Assembly: GCA_024743215.1 (NCBI GenBank)
Contig: JANSWZ010000001.1
Location: 806,001 to 870,000 of the forward strand
Source: Alphaproteobacteria bacterium
Lineage (GTDB): Bacteria > Pseudomonadota > Alphaproteobacteria > Rhizobiales > GCA-2746425
Direction: 5' to 3'
Length of the DNA: 64,000 bases
Shown here: piece after piece, positions 53,077 through 63,052 of the stretch
How the letters are laid out: each line of letters opens with the position of its first letter
Numbering within the stretch: the first letter of the stretch is position 1
Notes under the pieces: generated by a model
What the model was told of the DNA's origin: nothing
Databases searched by the model: none
What the model saw: only the letters and a program-made list of their open reading frames with translations
Translations under genes and position numbers: made by a program

Positions 53077-54152
53077 CAGCTTGCCTCCCTGACAACGCCA
53101 ACGCGGCGGAAGGTGTAGACAATGAAGGTGTCACAGGCCAGCACGTAAAACAGCAAAAGCCCCTGGAAAACCCGGGCGATCTTGTCAGAAATTCCAAGCG
53201 TCACCTGAGCCGCCTCGCCACCCAGATAGGACAACGCAAGAACAAAGCCTGCGATTACGATCCCGATCGGGTTCAGCCTGCCCAGAAAGGCAACGATAAT
53301 GGCCGTAAAGCCATAGCCCGGTGAAATAACCGGCCGCAATTGACCAATGGGACCAGCCACTTCAAGAATACCGGCCAAACCAGCCAAAGCACCGGAAACT
53401 GCGAAGGCAAAAATGATCATTTTGCTCTGGCTGAAACCTGCAAACCGAGCTGCACGCGGCGATTCTCCTATTACCTGTATCTGAAACCCGTGAATGGTGC
53501 GGGTCAGATAAAATGCCGCCAGCAATGCTATTATGAGCGCAATCGGAAAACCGATATGCATCCGGCCTCCCTCGATTATCAGAGGCGTTACCGCGTCACT
53601 GGGAAACAGACGGCTTTCTGGAAAGTTGAACCCTTCAGGGTCCCGCCAAGGACCGCGAACCAGCCAATCCAGGAAAAACTGAGCCACATAAACCAGCAAA
53701 AGACTGGTAAGGATCTCATTTGCGCCAAAGCGAATTTTCAAAGCAGCGGGTATGAGTGCAAACAATGCGCCCCCCGCCATGCCAGCTGCAATCATTGCGG
53801 GAAACACAAATGGGCCGTCCCAACCAACCATCATGATCGGAAAATAGGAGCCAGCCAGAGCACCGGCAACAAACTGACCTTCAGCTCCGATGTTCCAGAT
53901 ATTGGCGCGATAACAGATCGACAGGCCAATACCAATCAGGATCAAGGGAGTCGCCTTGACCACAAGTTCCTGAAGCGACCAGGCGCTTTGCAACGGCTCC
54001 AGAAAGTAGACGCTCAGTCCTTTGACAGGATCGATGCCCAGACTGGCGAACAGTACGGCACCGGTCGCCAACATCAAAGCAACGGCGATCAGAGGTGAAA
54101 ACAGCGCCATCCACGCTGAATGCTCTTCTCTGCGTTGTAGTTTAAACGGCAT
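53076..54152 (-). CDS. Nucleoside-type ABC transporter permease 1
   Basis: The ATG at 54152 (MPFKLQRREEH) is chosen because GGGAGGCGG stands before it, within the end of the ATPase gene (11-bp overlap); the track's start at 54170 is a GTG in that ribosome site. The product is 358 residues. The family stretch NIGAEGQFVAGALAGSYFPI and the FGANEILTSLLLVYVAQFFL helix identify a nucleoside/BMP importer permease. Roughly ten helices are visible. It is translated with its partner permease. Confidence 0.92.
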   Translation of the reverse strand: MPFKLQRREEHSAWMALFSPLIAVALMLATGAVLFASLGIDPVKGLSVYFLEPLQSAWSLQELVVKATPLILIGIGLSICYRANIWNIGAEGQFVAGALAGSYFPIMMVGWDGPFVFPAMIAAGMAGGALFALIPAALKIRFGANEILTSLLLVYVAQFFLDWLVRGPWRDPEGFNFPESRLFPSDAVTPLIIEGGRMHIGFPIALIIALLAAFYLTRTIHGFQIQVIGESPRAARFAGFSQSKMIIFAFAVSGALAGLAGILEVAGPIGQLRPVISPGYGFTAIIVAFLGRLNPIGIVIAGFVLALSYLGGEAAQVTLGISDKIARVFQGLLLFYVLACDTFIVYTFRRVGVVREAS

Positions 54153-55746
54153 CTTCCGCCTCCCTGTCACGCATCAGCGACTGCGCCATGGCTTCCGCCG
54201 TAACTTCGGGTGGCCCATTGAGGTCCATGCCGCCCATCAACAGTCCGACCTGTTCCCGTGTCACCTCGTCGATCGGGTACATGTCCGACATGTGGCCCTC
54301 AGAGATAACGGCGACCTGATCTGCGATTTCAAAAATCTCATCCAGATCCTGGCTGATGACGACAATCGTCGTGCCGGCTCGAGACAGATCCACCAGTTTT
54401 TGCCGGATCAGACTGGCTGCTCCTGCGTCCACACCCCAGGTCGGCTGGGAAACAATCAGCAATTTCGGTCTGCGTTTGACTTCTCGACCCATGACAAACT
54501 TTTGCAGATTGCCACCGGACAGAGCCCCTGCCTCCACATCTGGATGGGCCATGCGCACATCAAAGGCCTCGGTAATTGCCCCCTCCAGACGTGCCAGAGC
54601 CATGCGGTCGATAATACCCTTTCTTGTGGTGCCATCATTGGCATTGTTCCACGACAGAAGAATATTTTTGCTGAGCTTCAAGCTGGCCAATGCGCCGTGA
54701 CCATTACGCTCTTCGGGCACGAATGCCGCACCGCGCCTGCGACGTTCCGCTATGCCATCAGCGCCACAGGGCCATCCTTCAAAAACAATCGCACCGACAT
54801 CCGAGACAGGCGTTTCGCCCGATAAGGCGCTGAATAACTCGGCCTGGCCATTGCCCGCAATGCCAGCAATGCAGAGGATTTCGCCCTTTGCAACATCGAA
54901 GGACACATCAACGAGACTGGTTCCGGTGTTCAGATCAGGTTCCAAATTCAACGCTCTGACCACGAGACATTTTTTGGCGTCGTGCAAATCCTGCGGTACG
55001 CGTTTGACATCAGCAACTTCACTGCCAACCATCATTGCAGCCAGCGTTTTTGCGTTCTCTTGCTGTGGGTCACATTCAGAAATGAGTTTGCCATGACGCA
55101 GAATAGTGGCGCGGTGACACAGCCGCTTCACCTCATCCAGTCGGTGACTGATATACAAAATGCTTTTATGCTCGGACGCCAGTTTTTCAAGGACAAGAAA
55201 CAACTCGTCCGCTTCCTGGGGTGTCAGAACCGATGTCGGCTCATCCATGATAATGAGATCAGGCTCCTGAAGCAGACATCTCACGATCTCAACTCGTTGC
55301 CTTTCACCAACCGATAGGTCCGCAATTGTTGCTGTTGGATCAAGCGGAAGGCCATAATCAGTGGATACAGTTTTAATTCGTTGTCGCAGATTTTTTGCCT
55401 GTTGCGGCGGCAGCGCCAACAGAATGTTTTCTTCCACTGTGAGCGCTTCAAACAATGAGAAGTGCTGGAACACCATGCCAATGCCAAATTGCCGAGCCAT
55501 AGCCGGGTTCTTGATGGAAACCTCAGCACCTTTCCAGCTCAGCATGCCTTCATCGGGTCGCAAACTGCCATAAAGCATTTTTACGAAGGTGGATTTCCCA
55601 GCACCGTTTTCCCCCAGGAGGGCATGAATTTCACCGGGAAAAAGAGAAAGGTCGATGTAATCATTTGCCGTCAGGGATCCAAAACGTTTTACGATACCTC
55701 TGGCCTGCAACAATGGTGTTGCATTATGTGATTGTTCGTCTGTCAA
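54142..55746 (-). CDS. Two-domain nucleoside-type ABC transporter ATPase
   Basis: The 534-residue ATPase begins at a TTG with GGGGTG upstream. Domain one has Walker A GENGAGKSTFVKMLYG, the signature LSVGERQRVEIVRCL, Walker B LIIMDEPTSVLT and the H-loop YISHRLDEVK. Domain two has the reduced P-loop GIAGNGQAELFSALSG and the signature LSGGNLQKFVMGREV. This is the usual layout of BMP-type nucleoside importers (NupA/YufO). The preceding gene is xdhC, so the importer is in the same transcript as xanthine oxidation. Confidence 0.93.
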   Translation of the reverse strand: MTDEQSHNATPLLQARGIVKRFGSLTANDYIDLSLFPGEIHALLGENGAGKSTFVKMLYGSLRPDEGMLSWKGAEVSIKNPAMARQFGIGMVFQHFSLFEALTVEENILLALPPQQAKNLRQRIKTVSTDYGLPLDPTATIADLSVGERQRVEIVRCLLQEPDLIIMDEPTSVLTPQEADELFLVLEKLASEHKSILYISHRLDEVKRLCHRATILRHGKLISECDPQQENAKTLAAMMVGSEVADVKRVPQDLHDAKKCLVVRALNLEPDLNTGTSLVDVSFDVAKGEILCIAGIAGNGQAELFSALSGETPVSDVGAIVFEGWPCGADGIAERRRRGAAFVPEERNGHGALASLKLSKNILLSWNNANDGTTRKGIIDRMALARLEGAITEAFDVRMAHPDVEAGALSGGNLQKFVMGREVKRRPKLLIVSQPTWGVDAGAASLIRQKLVDLSRAGTTIVVISQDLDEIFEIADQVAVISEGHMSDMYPIDEVTREQVGLLMGGMDLNGPPEVTAEAMAQSLMRDREAEDAV

Positions 55747-55811
55747 GTTCGTTCACCCCACTATCCAGAGATGTATTAGGGCGCGTTGCCTTACAAAAAA
55801 CAAGTTCCGTT

Positions 55812-56711
55812 TTAGGTTTTGGCGGGTTTTCCCATAAAAAGCTGCGCAGAAACGGAGGCTGCGATTACGCTCGGTTCCTTGTTTTCAAGGCCCGGAATAC
55901 CAATTGGACAATGAAAACTTCTGGCTAATTCCTCATTCAACCCGGCTTTGAGCAGCATTGATTCGAACCTTGCTCGTTTTGTCTTGCTGCCAATTACACC
56001 AACAAAGGAAAAGTCCGATTTCAACGCGGCCTCCAATATAGCCAGGTCCTGTGCGTGGCTGTGTGTAAGGATAATGATAGATGTTTCCGACCTCAGGTCA
56101 GCGAGAATTGTGCGCGGATCAGACAGCGCATGCATGCTGACATTGTCCGGTGCAAGACCGGGAAACATGTCTGCACGGCTGTCGACCCAGACGATCCGCA
56201 CAGGCAGCAGCGACAGCGACTTCATCAATGCCTTTCCAACATGCCCTGCGCCGAATATGGCAACCGGAATCGATCTGATGCCGAAGCGTTCGGTTCCTTC
56301 AGATTCGACAATTGTGCGGTGAATGAGATCGGTGTCAGTGCGTGATTTTGTGGTCTCAAAGCGCCCAGCGCTTTCTGCCTGCGCCAAAACACCTGCTTCT
56401 TTCAGGCGTTCCGGGTTCCATGCTTCATAAGTGAGCGCAACATGCCCCCCGCAACACTGTCCCAGATTTGGACCAAGAGGCACACTCAGTTGCTCAAACA
56501 CTTTGCCCGCCTCAGCAAACCTCCTCGCATGGCTCAGCGCTTCCCATTCGAGTGCGCCACCGCCAATGGTTCCATAAAACTCGCCATTGGGGAGCACGAC
56601 CAGCCCTGCGCCCGCACCACGTGGCACCGAACCACGGGCTTCCTGAACAAGCACAAGAACCACCGACTGGTGCTCAGACAGGCATTTTGCAAGGGGTTGC
56701 CACAACTTCAT
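55812..56711 (-). CDS. xdhC: Xanthine dehydrogenase accessory protein XdhC
   Basis: Starting at ATG 56711 (MKLWQPLAKCL), the protein has 299 residues. The N-terminal block VVLVLVQEARGSVPRGAGAG, then FYGTIGGGALEWEAL and GQCCGGHVALTYE, are XdhC/CoxI features tied to molybdenum cofactor binding. The C-terminal Rossmann region has VAIFGAGHVGKALMKSLSLL and a GSKTKRARF segment. XdhC holds and sulfurates the Mo cofactor before insertion into XdhB. The track's longer start overlaps xdhB. The gene follows xdhB by about 19 bp. Confidence 0.93.
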   Translation of the reverse strand: MKLWQPLAKCLSEHQSVVLVLVQEARGSVPRGAGAGLVVLPNGEFYGTIGGGALEWEALSHARRFAEAGKVFEQLSVPLGPNLGQCCGGHVALTYEAWNPERLKEAGVLAQAESAGRFETTKSRTDTDLIHRTIVESEGTERFGIRSIPVAIFGAGHVGKALMKSLSLLPVRIVWVDSRADMFPGLAPDNVSMHALSDPRTILADLRSETSIIILTHSHAQDLAILEAALKSDFSFVGVIGSKTKRARFESMLLKAGLNEELARSFHCPIGIPGLENKEPSVIAASVSAQLFMGKPAKT

Positions 56712-56730
56712 GGGTGACAAATCATGACCG

Positions 56731-59034
56731 CTACGACGGCTCCAATGATGCAATTGCGGACAAGATGGCCTCAGGTGTGGCCGGTGCGTCCAATTGCGGT
56801 TTGGTGCCCGGCTTTATGCTGGCAATCGCATGATAGATGGCACTGAACACAGATATGCCATGCATAAGTGGCGGCTCACCCACCGCCTTGGAGCGATAGA
56901 TTGTGTCTTCCCGATTGCCGGAACTTTCATACAGATTGGTTACAAAATGCTCCGGGACATCGGACGCACAAGGGATTTTGTAGGTTGATGGCGCGTGCGT
57001 GCGCAATCGGCCCTGATCATCCCACACCAGTTCTTCTGTGGTCAGCCAACCCATGCCCTGCACGAAGCCGCCCTCAATCTGTCCAATATCGACAGCCGGA
57101 TTGAGCGATTTCCCCACATCATGCAGAATATCAACCGCAGCTACCTTCATCTCACCGGTCATTGTATCAATCTGTACTTCCGAGCACGCCGCCCCATAGG
57201 AAAAATAGAAAAATGGACGGCCTTTGACCTCGTCCCGGTTCCAGGAGACTTTTGGTGTGCGATAAAACCCGGAAGCAGACAGCGAAATCCGATCAAGATG
57301 CATTTCCTGGGCAAGGTCGCTGAAATTCATGCTGCTTTCGCCGACAGATACTTTGTTATCGGCAAAGACCACGTCGTCCTGCTGGGCTTGAAAACGTTCT
57401 GCCACAAAGACCCGCATGCGGGCTTTTATCTGATCTGCAGCCGCCTTTGCCGCCATACCATTCAAATCTGACCCAGACGAGGCCGCAGTCGGACCCGTAT
57501 TTGGCACCTTGTCTGTGACAGTGGCACCAATTTTGACTTTATCGAGATCGATGCCGAATTCCTCGGCCACGACTTGCGCTACTTTAATGTAAAGGCCCTG
57601 CCCCATTTCGGTCCCGGCATGGGTGAGATACACTGAGCCATCCGTATAGACATGCACCAACGCCCCTGCTTGATTGAGGTGGTTCAGAGTGAAGGCGATG
57701 CCGAATTTTACCGGCGTCAGCGCTATTCCCTTTTTCAGGAAACGGCTGGTTTTGTTAAATGCCTCAATTTCCGAGCGTCTGTCCCGATAGTGACTGGTCT
57801 TTTCCAACTGAGTGACCAGATCATCAATAATATTATCTTCAATGATCATGCCAAACGGTGTGACATTGCGGCTGTCCTGACCATAAAAATTGGCCCTTCG
57901 CACATCCAACGGGTCCAGGCCCGTTTCGATAGCGATTTCGTCCATCATACGCTCGGCAAACAGAACCCCTTGAGGCCCACCAAAGCCCCGAAAAGCTGTT
58001 GCAGAGACGGTGTTGGTGCGCAACCGGTGTGACTTGATGCGCACATCAGGATAGAAATATGCGTTGTCAGAATGGAACATGGCGCGGTCGTTGACGCCCA
58101 ACGACAAGTCTGCGGAATGACCACAACGGCTGGCCAGATCCGTATCAACAGCGATCAACCGGCCATTTTCGTCAAAACCTGCCTCAAAACCGACCTCAAA
58201 ATCATGACGTTTGCCGGTCATGATCATATCATCATCGCGATCAAGCCGAAGCTTGCAGGCCTTACCGGTGACCTGTGCCGCGAGCGCAGAAATGGCCGCC
58301 CATTGCGAGGCCTGACTTTCCTTGCCACCAAATCCGCCACCCATCCGTCTTGTTTCAACCGTCACGGCGTGCTGAGGCACATGCAGCACATGAGCCACAA
58401 CATGCTGAACTTCTGTCGGGTGCTGGGTGGAGGACAAGACGGTCATATCTCCGTCCTCTCCCGGAATGGCCATGGCGATCTGGCCTTCCAGATAAAAATG
58501 TTCCTGACCGCCAATTTTCATTTCTGACTTCAGGCGATGCGGCGCAGCCTTGATTGCTTCGATAGGCTCTCCGCGCAAAAACTGATAGGTTTCCAGCACC
58601 TCTGAGCCGACCTTGCGCGCATCTGCAACAGAGATAAGCGGTGCTTCATCAGCTTCATACACCACCTTGGCAAGGCGCGCTGCTTTGCGCGCAGCCAGAC
58701 GATTGGTTGCCACAACTGCAAATAATGCCTGCCCATGAAAGGTCACGACATTCTCGGCAAAAACCGGGTCGTCGCCAGTCCCTGCCGGGCTGGTGTCATT
58801 GGCGCCGCGTATATGGTCCCGTGTTAAAACAGCCACCACGCCGGGTGCCTGCTTCACGGGGTCCAAATCAATGCTTTTAATCTGACCACTTGCGATAGTA
58901 GCAAGACCGGGAACCACATGCAGAGTTCCTGCAGGTTCCGGCATATCATCAATGTATCGGGCCCGGCCGCTGACATGTTTGATGCCGCTGTCATGTTTTT
59001 TGGCTTTGTGAACTGTGGCAGTGGTGCTGGTCAT
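56731..59034 (-). CDS. xdhB: Xanthine dehydrogenase molybdopterin-binding subunit
   Basis: The 767-residue subunit has the N-terminal KKHDSGIKHVSGRARYIDDM and the molybdopterin motifs RRMGGGFGGKESQASQWAAI (about residue 233) and TAFRGFGGPQGVLFAERMMD (about residue 347). GTEMGQGLYIKVAQVVAEEF and the C-terminal SKAVGEPPLMHGISVFSAIY follow; GEPP contains the catalytic Glu of bacterial Xdh. It hydroxylates hypoxanthine to xanthine and xanthine to urate. Its start overlaps the xdhA stop by ATGA, so the two subunits are made together. Confidence 0.95.
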   Translation of the reverse strand: MTSTTATVHKAKKHDSGIKHVSGRARYIDDMPEPAGTLHVVPGLATIASGQIKSIDLDPVKQAPGVVAVLTRDHIRGANDTSPAGTGDDPVFAENVVTFHGQALFAVVATNRLAARKAARLAKVVYEADEAPLISVADARKVGSEVLETYQFLRGEPIEAIKAAPHRLKSEMKIGGQEHFYLEGQIAMAIPGEDGDMTVLSSTQHPTEVQHVVAHVLHVPQHAVTVETRRMGGGFGGKESQASQWAAISALAAQVTGKACKLRLDRDDDMIMTGKRHDFEVGFEAGFDENGRLIAVDTDLASRCGHSADLSLGVNDRAMFHSDNAYFYPDVRIKSHRLRTNTVSATAFRGFGGPQGVLFAERMMDEIAIETGLDPLDVRRANFYGQDSRNVTPFGMIIEDNIIDDLVTQLEKTSHYRDRRSEIEAFNKTSRFLKKGIALTPVKFGIAFTLNHLNQAGALVHVYTDGSVYLTHAGTEMGQGLYIKVAQVVAEEFGIDLDKVKIGATVTDKVPNTGPTAASSGSDLNGMAAKAAADQIKARMRVFVAERFQAQQDDVVFADNKVSVGESSMNFSDLAQEMHLDRISLSASGFYRTPKVSWNRDEVKGRPFFYFSYGAACSEVQIDTMTGEMKVAAVDILHDVGKSLNPAVDIGQIEGGFVQGMGWLTTEELVWDDQGRLRTHAPSTYKIPCASDVPEHFVTNLYESSGNREDTIYRSKAVGEPPLMHGISVFSAIYHAIASIKPGTKPQLDAPATPEAILSAIASLEPS

Positions 59035-60500
59035 TCGGCGGCCTCTAGATCATCAGGCCTTGTCGCCGTTACCCGTGTTGCACTGCTGGATGTTCCACCG
59101 ATTTCCAGCAAGGCTTTGCGCAGAAGGTTTTGCGCTGCTGTCATCCTGTAGGACGCACTTGCTCGCATATCGCTCATGGGCGCAAAATCATCACTCAATG
59201 CGGTGATCGCAGGCAACCAGGCTACCTCATCTGATATGGACACGCCTTGCAGCAATTGCTCAGCGTGGTTTGCACGTTTTGGTGTGCCGGCCATGCCGCC
59301 ATAGGCTATCCGCGCCGCAGCAATTCGCTCGCCCTCCAATGTGAACTTGAAGGCAGCCATGACGGCCGAAATATCCTGATCGAAACGCTTGGTGATTTTA
59401 CCGCACCGCAAATGTTCTTCTCGCTGCAGTGCAGGAATCTGGATTGACGTCAGCAGTTCGCCAGCGTTGCGGTCCTGCTTGCCATACTCAATGAAAAACT
59501 CTTCGATGGGCATGGAGCGCTTGTTGTCCACACTCTGCAATTCAACGGCAGCCTCGAGCACAATCAACAGCGGCGGCGTATCGCCGATAGGAGATCCGTT
59601 CGCTATGTTGCCACCAATGGTGCCGCTTGCCCGGACTTGACGAGACCCGATGCGTAAAATCAACTCTGCAATATCTGGATCAATGTCTGCCAGATGAGAC
59701 AGAGCAGCCTCATAGGTCACACCTGCGCCCATTGTTAAGCCATCGGTGTTGACCACGATATCCGAAAAGCCCTGAATACGGCCCAAATGCAGGATCTTGG
59801 GAAGCTCATCCAGCCGTTTGGTGACCCATAGCCCGACATCGGTCGCACCAGCAACGGGCGTTGAATCAGGATGTTTTGCGTATAATTCCAGCGCATCCTT
59901 CAATGTGGCAGGCGCTGCGAAAAACGCGTCATCATTCCCGACAAACAGCGATTGTGATGAATCAATTGCGCCCATCTCGCCAGAGGGATGGTTTGAAGGA
60001 ACAATAGGTCCAAAACAACTTTCCATTGCGGCATCAATAATCGGGCGGTAACCGGTACACCGACACAGATTACCCGCCAGCCAGGTGTTGACTGTTTCGC
60101 GTGTCGGCGGGTCCTTTCGGTCCTCATGCAGACAATACAGCGACATCACAATGCCTGGAGTGCAGAAGCCGCATTGCGAGCCATGATGGCGTGCCATGGC
60201 GTCCTGCACAGGGTGCAGTGCCCCGCCCTCTTTTGAAAGATGGTCCACCGTAATCATGTGCCTGCCATGAGCCATGCCGAGTAATTGGATACAGGCATTG
60301 ACCGGACGGTAGACCAATTCGCCATCTTCCAATTCACCCATGGCGATTGTACAAGCGCCGCAATCACCTTCGTTACAGCCTTCTTTTGTGCCGGACAGAT
60401 TCTTCCGCTCGCGAATGAAGTCGAGCAGCGTATCAGTTGGACCAAAATCGGTCAGTGTAATGATTTCATCATTCAGCCGAAAGCAAAGCTCATGCAGCAT
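59031..60500 (-). CDS. xdhA: Xanthine dehydrogenase small subunit (FeS and FAD domains)
   Basis: The ATG at 60500 has GGGAG upstream and removes 18 spurious N-terminal residues from the track's ORF; the product is 489 residues. The first [2Fe-2S] motif is GCNEGDCGACTIAMG, the second CGFCTPGIVMSLYCLHE together with CRCTGYRPIIDAAM. A FAD-binding domain follows with VAGATDVGLWVTKRL and TIGGNIANGSPIGDTPPLLI. This is the bacterial two-subunit Xdh layout. The stop overlaps xdhB, and the HIU hydrolase gene ends 1 base upstream of the start. Confidence 0.95.
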   Translation of the reverse strand: MLHELCFRLNDEIITLTDFGPTDTLLDFIRERKNLSGTKEGCNEGDCGACTIAMGELEDGELVYRPVNACIQLLGMAHGRHMITVDHLSKEGGALHPVQDAMARHHGSQCGFCTPGIVMSLYCLHEDRKDPPTRETVNTWLAGNLCRCTGYRPIIDAAMESCFGPIVPSNHPSGEMGAIDSSQSLFVGNDDAFFAAPATLKDALELYAKHPDSTPVAGATDVGLWVTKRLDELPKILHLGRIQGFSDIVVNTDGLTMGAGVTYEAALSHLADIDPDIAELILRIGSRQVRASGTIGGNIANGSPIGDTPPLLIVLEAAVELQSVDNKRSMPIEEFFIEYGKQDRNAGELLTSIQIPALQREEHLRCGKITKRFDQDISAVMAAFKFTLEGERIAAARIAYGGMAGTPKRANHAEQLLQGVSISDEVAWLPAITALSDDFAPMSDMRASASYRMTAAQNLLRKALLEIGGTSSSATRVTATRPDDLEAAE

Positions 60501-60501
60501 G

Positions 60502-60840
60502 TCAACTCCCGCGATAGGTGGAATAACCGAAAGGTGAGAGCAGCAACGGCACATGATGGTGCGGACGCCCGGCGCTGTAGCGGAAGCGGATGCTTATGAC
60601 ATCAAAGAATGGCGGTTCTTTGGGAAAACTCTTCAGATAATCCTCGACGAAGAAACGAATTTCGTAAAATCCATCCTCTGCGTCGTCTGCAGCAACCAAT
60701 GGTGTATCGGTGCGGCCATCGTTATTTGTGACCCGCTCAGCCAAACGGTTTTGTCCGTCTGCAGACCATAACTCGATCTTGAGGCCAGACACCGGAAGGC
60801 CTGTGGCCGTATCGAGCACATGTGTTGTCAATCCTGCCAT
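60502..60840 (-). CDS. uraH: 5-hydroxyisourate hydrolase (transthyretin-like)
   Basis: The 112-residue protein starts AGLTTHVLDTATGLPVSGLK, with the active-site His of HIU hydrolases, and ends SPFGYSTYRGS, the YRGS signature of the family. HHHVPLLLSP supplies a further active-site His. The enzyme converts 5-hydroxyisourate, the product of urate oxidation, to OHCU. The operon therefore expects a urate oxidase, but none is visible in this window; it may lie outside or be replaced by another oxygenase. AAAGAGAAG precedes the ATG. Confidence 0.94.
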   Translation of the reverse strand: MAGLTTHVLDTATGLPVSGLKIELWSADGQNRLAERVTNNDGRTDTPLVAADDAEDGFYEIRFFVEDYLKSFPKEPPFFDVISIRFRYSAGRPHHHVPLLLSPFGYSTYRGS

Positions 60841-60900
60841 ACTTCTCTTTCAGATTTGGCTCATGCAAGCTGCATCAGCTCCATTTGTCGCCGTGTTGTT

Positions 60901-61878
60901 CTAAACCGTCAGAATACTGGCACCTGTCGTCCGGCGACTTTCGAGTGCTTCATGTGCCGCTCCGGCATCTGCCAATGCATATTCCTGATGGACTGGAATT
61001 TTGACACGGCCAGACGATACGACGTTGAACAGGTCATTTGCACTTTGCTCCAGGTCTGACCGCTCCGCAATATAATTGAATATGGTCGGACGCGTTGCAA
61101 ATAGCGATCCCTTCAAGGCCAGATCGGCCAGATTGAAATTTGAGATCGGGCCTGATGCCTGGCCAAATGAGACCCACATGCCAAGCGGCTTCAAACTATC
61201 AAGTGATCCGGGATACGTATCCTGCCCAATGGAATCATAGACAACATCAACGCCCTTGCCGCCCGTAATTTCCCGAACGCGGGTAACAAAATCCTCAGTT
61301 CGGTAGTTGATGGTGTGATGTGCGCCATGTGCTTTTGCCAACTCAGCTTTTTCAGGCGACCCGACAGTTCCAATGATTGTTGCTCCAAGTGCCTTGGCCC
61401 ACTGACAGGCAATCAACCCAACCCCGCCCGATGCTGCATGAAAGAGAATGGTGTGCCCTTCGGCGACCTTGAATGTGCGGCACAAAAGATATTGCGCGGT
61501 AATGCCTTTCAGCATCATGGCTGCTGCGGTCTTGTCTGAAATGTCGTCCGGCAGCGCCACCAACCGATCCGCAGGTACAATTCGGCTTTCAGCATAGGAA
61601 CCAATGGGCCCCACATAGGCAACGCGATCTCCAGCTTTCACATGTGAGACGCCCGGCCCAACGGCTTCCACAATTCCTGCTCCCTCATTGCCAGGAATGA
61701 ATGGCATTCCAGTTGGCGAGGGATAAAGCCCAGAGCGGAAATAAACATCGATGAAATTGACACCAATTGCGGCATGGCGAACAAGCGCTTCGCCTTCCTT
61801 CGGATCTGCCAAATCAATGGTCTCATACTTCAGAACCTCGGGGCCTCCGGTTTCGCGGACCACAATTGCCTTTGTCAT
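60901..61878 (-). CDS. Zinc-independent quinone oxidoreductase (MDR family)
   Basis: The 325-residue enzyme begins at ATG 61878 with AAGGAG upstream; the track's first codon is TTG. It is a medium-chain reductase without structural zinc cysteines. MPFIPGNEGAGIVEAVGPGV and the NADPH loop ILFHAASGGVGLIACQWAKA are the family hallmarks. It resembles QorA/crystallin-like NADPH:quinone reductases that make one- or two-electron reductions of quinones or unsaturated ketones. It lies 60 bp upstream of the HIU hydrolase gene on the same strand. A link to purine breakdown is not established. Confidence 0.9.
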   Translation of the reverse strand: MTKAIVVRETGGPEVLKYETIDLADPKEGEALVRHAAIGVNFIDVYFRSGLYPSPTGMPFIPGNEGAGIVEAVGPGVSHVKAGDRVAYVGPIGSYAESRIVPADRLVALPDDISDKTAAAMMLKGITAQYLLCRTFKVAEGHTILFHAASGGVGLIACQWAKALGATIIGTVGSPEKAELAKAHGAHHTINYRTEDFVTRVREITGGKGVDVVYDSIGQDTYPGSLDSLKPLGMWVSFGQASGPISNFNLADLALKGSLFATRPTIFNYIAERSDLEQSANDLFNVVSSGRVKIPVHQEYALADAGAAHEALESRRTTGASILTV

Positions 61879-61894
61879 CAAGTCTCCTTCAAGA

Positions 61895-63052
61895 TCATTT
61901 TGGTTTTAGCGATGGTGCCAAAAAATACCCAAGAATGCAAAATGGAAGCAGTGCCATCAATCCGTTTTGCAGCCCAACCAACTTTGCAACAAAGCCGATC
62001 AGGGGTGGACCAATGACAAATGCCGTGAAAGCGACCAGAAACACGCTCGCTACGTTCACTGCCGCAGGTCGATCATCACGCTCTGCTGCTGCCGTCACAG
62101 CCAGTGGGAAAGCCATGGAGGCGCCAAGCCCCACCAGGCCCCATGCCAAAATCGAACCAATGGCTGTTTCCGTAAGTCCCAGGATAAGCAAACCCAAACA
62201 GCCGATTAATGTTGTAATCCGCGCAAGCCGAACTGGGCCCAAAACCGTGCGGAAGTGGTCACCAAAGAACCGTCCAATGGCCATAGGAAGTGTGAAAGAA
62301 AAATAGGCCATGCCAATGAACGTCGCGTTGGCACCTACAACCTCCCTCATATAGATACCACTCCAGTCGAATGCAGCGCCTTCTGACATCTGCAAACCAA
62401 CCGCAAATACAGCAACGCCCAGCAATGCCCGGGTAGGCAAGGCAAAGGTAGGTGCCAATTGGGCCGAAGGTGGTGGTACCGGGATGGGGGTGCGCAATTG
62501 GATAATCAGAATTCCCGCTATTCCGAAGATCGGGGAAATAATCATGATTTGTTGCAGCGGCGAAATTCCCATTCCGGCGCATAATGCGCCTAGCCCGGTT
62601 CCAATGAGTGCGCCAACGCTCCAGAAACCGTGACAGGAACTCATGATGGGCTTCGACACCCATTTCTCAACCCGATCGGCATCTACGTTCATTCCGATCT
62701 CGATGAGAGCCAAAGACAACCCAACCACGAACAAAGCGACAAACAGAGCCATCATGGACACGGCCAACGTCGGCAGAACCATGGAAATTGCCACCAGGCT
62801 AATGCCAATCAATGATGCACGCCGAGTTCCCAGGCGATCCACCAGGCCACCCGCCAAAATGAGCGACAAAAGTGTCCCCAATGGCAGGCCCAGAAGGCTC
62901 AAGCCCAGTTGGGCATGATCCAGAGCGAGCGTTTCCTTCAAATCAGGAAAGCGCGGAAAGATTGACGTCAGAACAACGGCTTCGCACAAAAACAAAGCTC
63001 TTATGTTCCAAACTGATGCAGATTTTGCTGAAGGTGAAACTACGGTGGTCAT
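61895..63052 (-). CDS. MFS transporter
   Basis: The ATG at 63052 (MTTVVSPSAKSAS) gives a 385-residue protein with 12 predicted helices. The track start at 63406 adds 118 residues of non-membrane, non-family sequence and would run over a promoter region. The helix 2-3 loop VDRLGTRRAS is the MFS motif A (G-x-x-x-D-R-x-G-R-R type, with substitutions). The weak AAGG before the start suggests modest translation. Closest in style are fucose-permease or drug-efflux-like MFS proteins; the substrate could be a purine or pathway product, but this is unknown. Confidence 0.85.
   Translation of the reverse strand: MTTVVSPSAKSASVWNIRALFLCEAVVLTSIFPRFPDLKETLALDHAQLGLSLLGLPLGTLLSLILAGGLVDRLGTRRASLIGISLVAISMVLPTLAVSMMALFVALFVVGLSLALIEIGMNVDADRVEKWVSKPIMSSCHGFWSVGALIGTGLGALCAGMGISPLQQIMIISPIFGIAGILIIQLRTPIPVPPPSAQLAPTFALPTRALLGVAVFAVGLQMSEGAAFDWSGIYMREVVGANATFIGMAYFSFTLPMAIGRFFGDHFRTVLGPVRLARITTLIGCLGLLILGLTETAIGSILAWGLVGLGASMAFPLAVTAAAERDDRPAAVNVASVFLVAFTAFVIGPPLIGFVAKLVGLQNGLMALLPFCILGYFLAPSLKPK

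Noticed and set aside
61767-62306. 179-codon plus-strand ORF
   Set aside because: It is antisense to the MFS and quinone oxidoreductase genes, both of which have clear motifs and starts.
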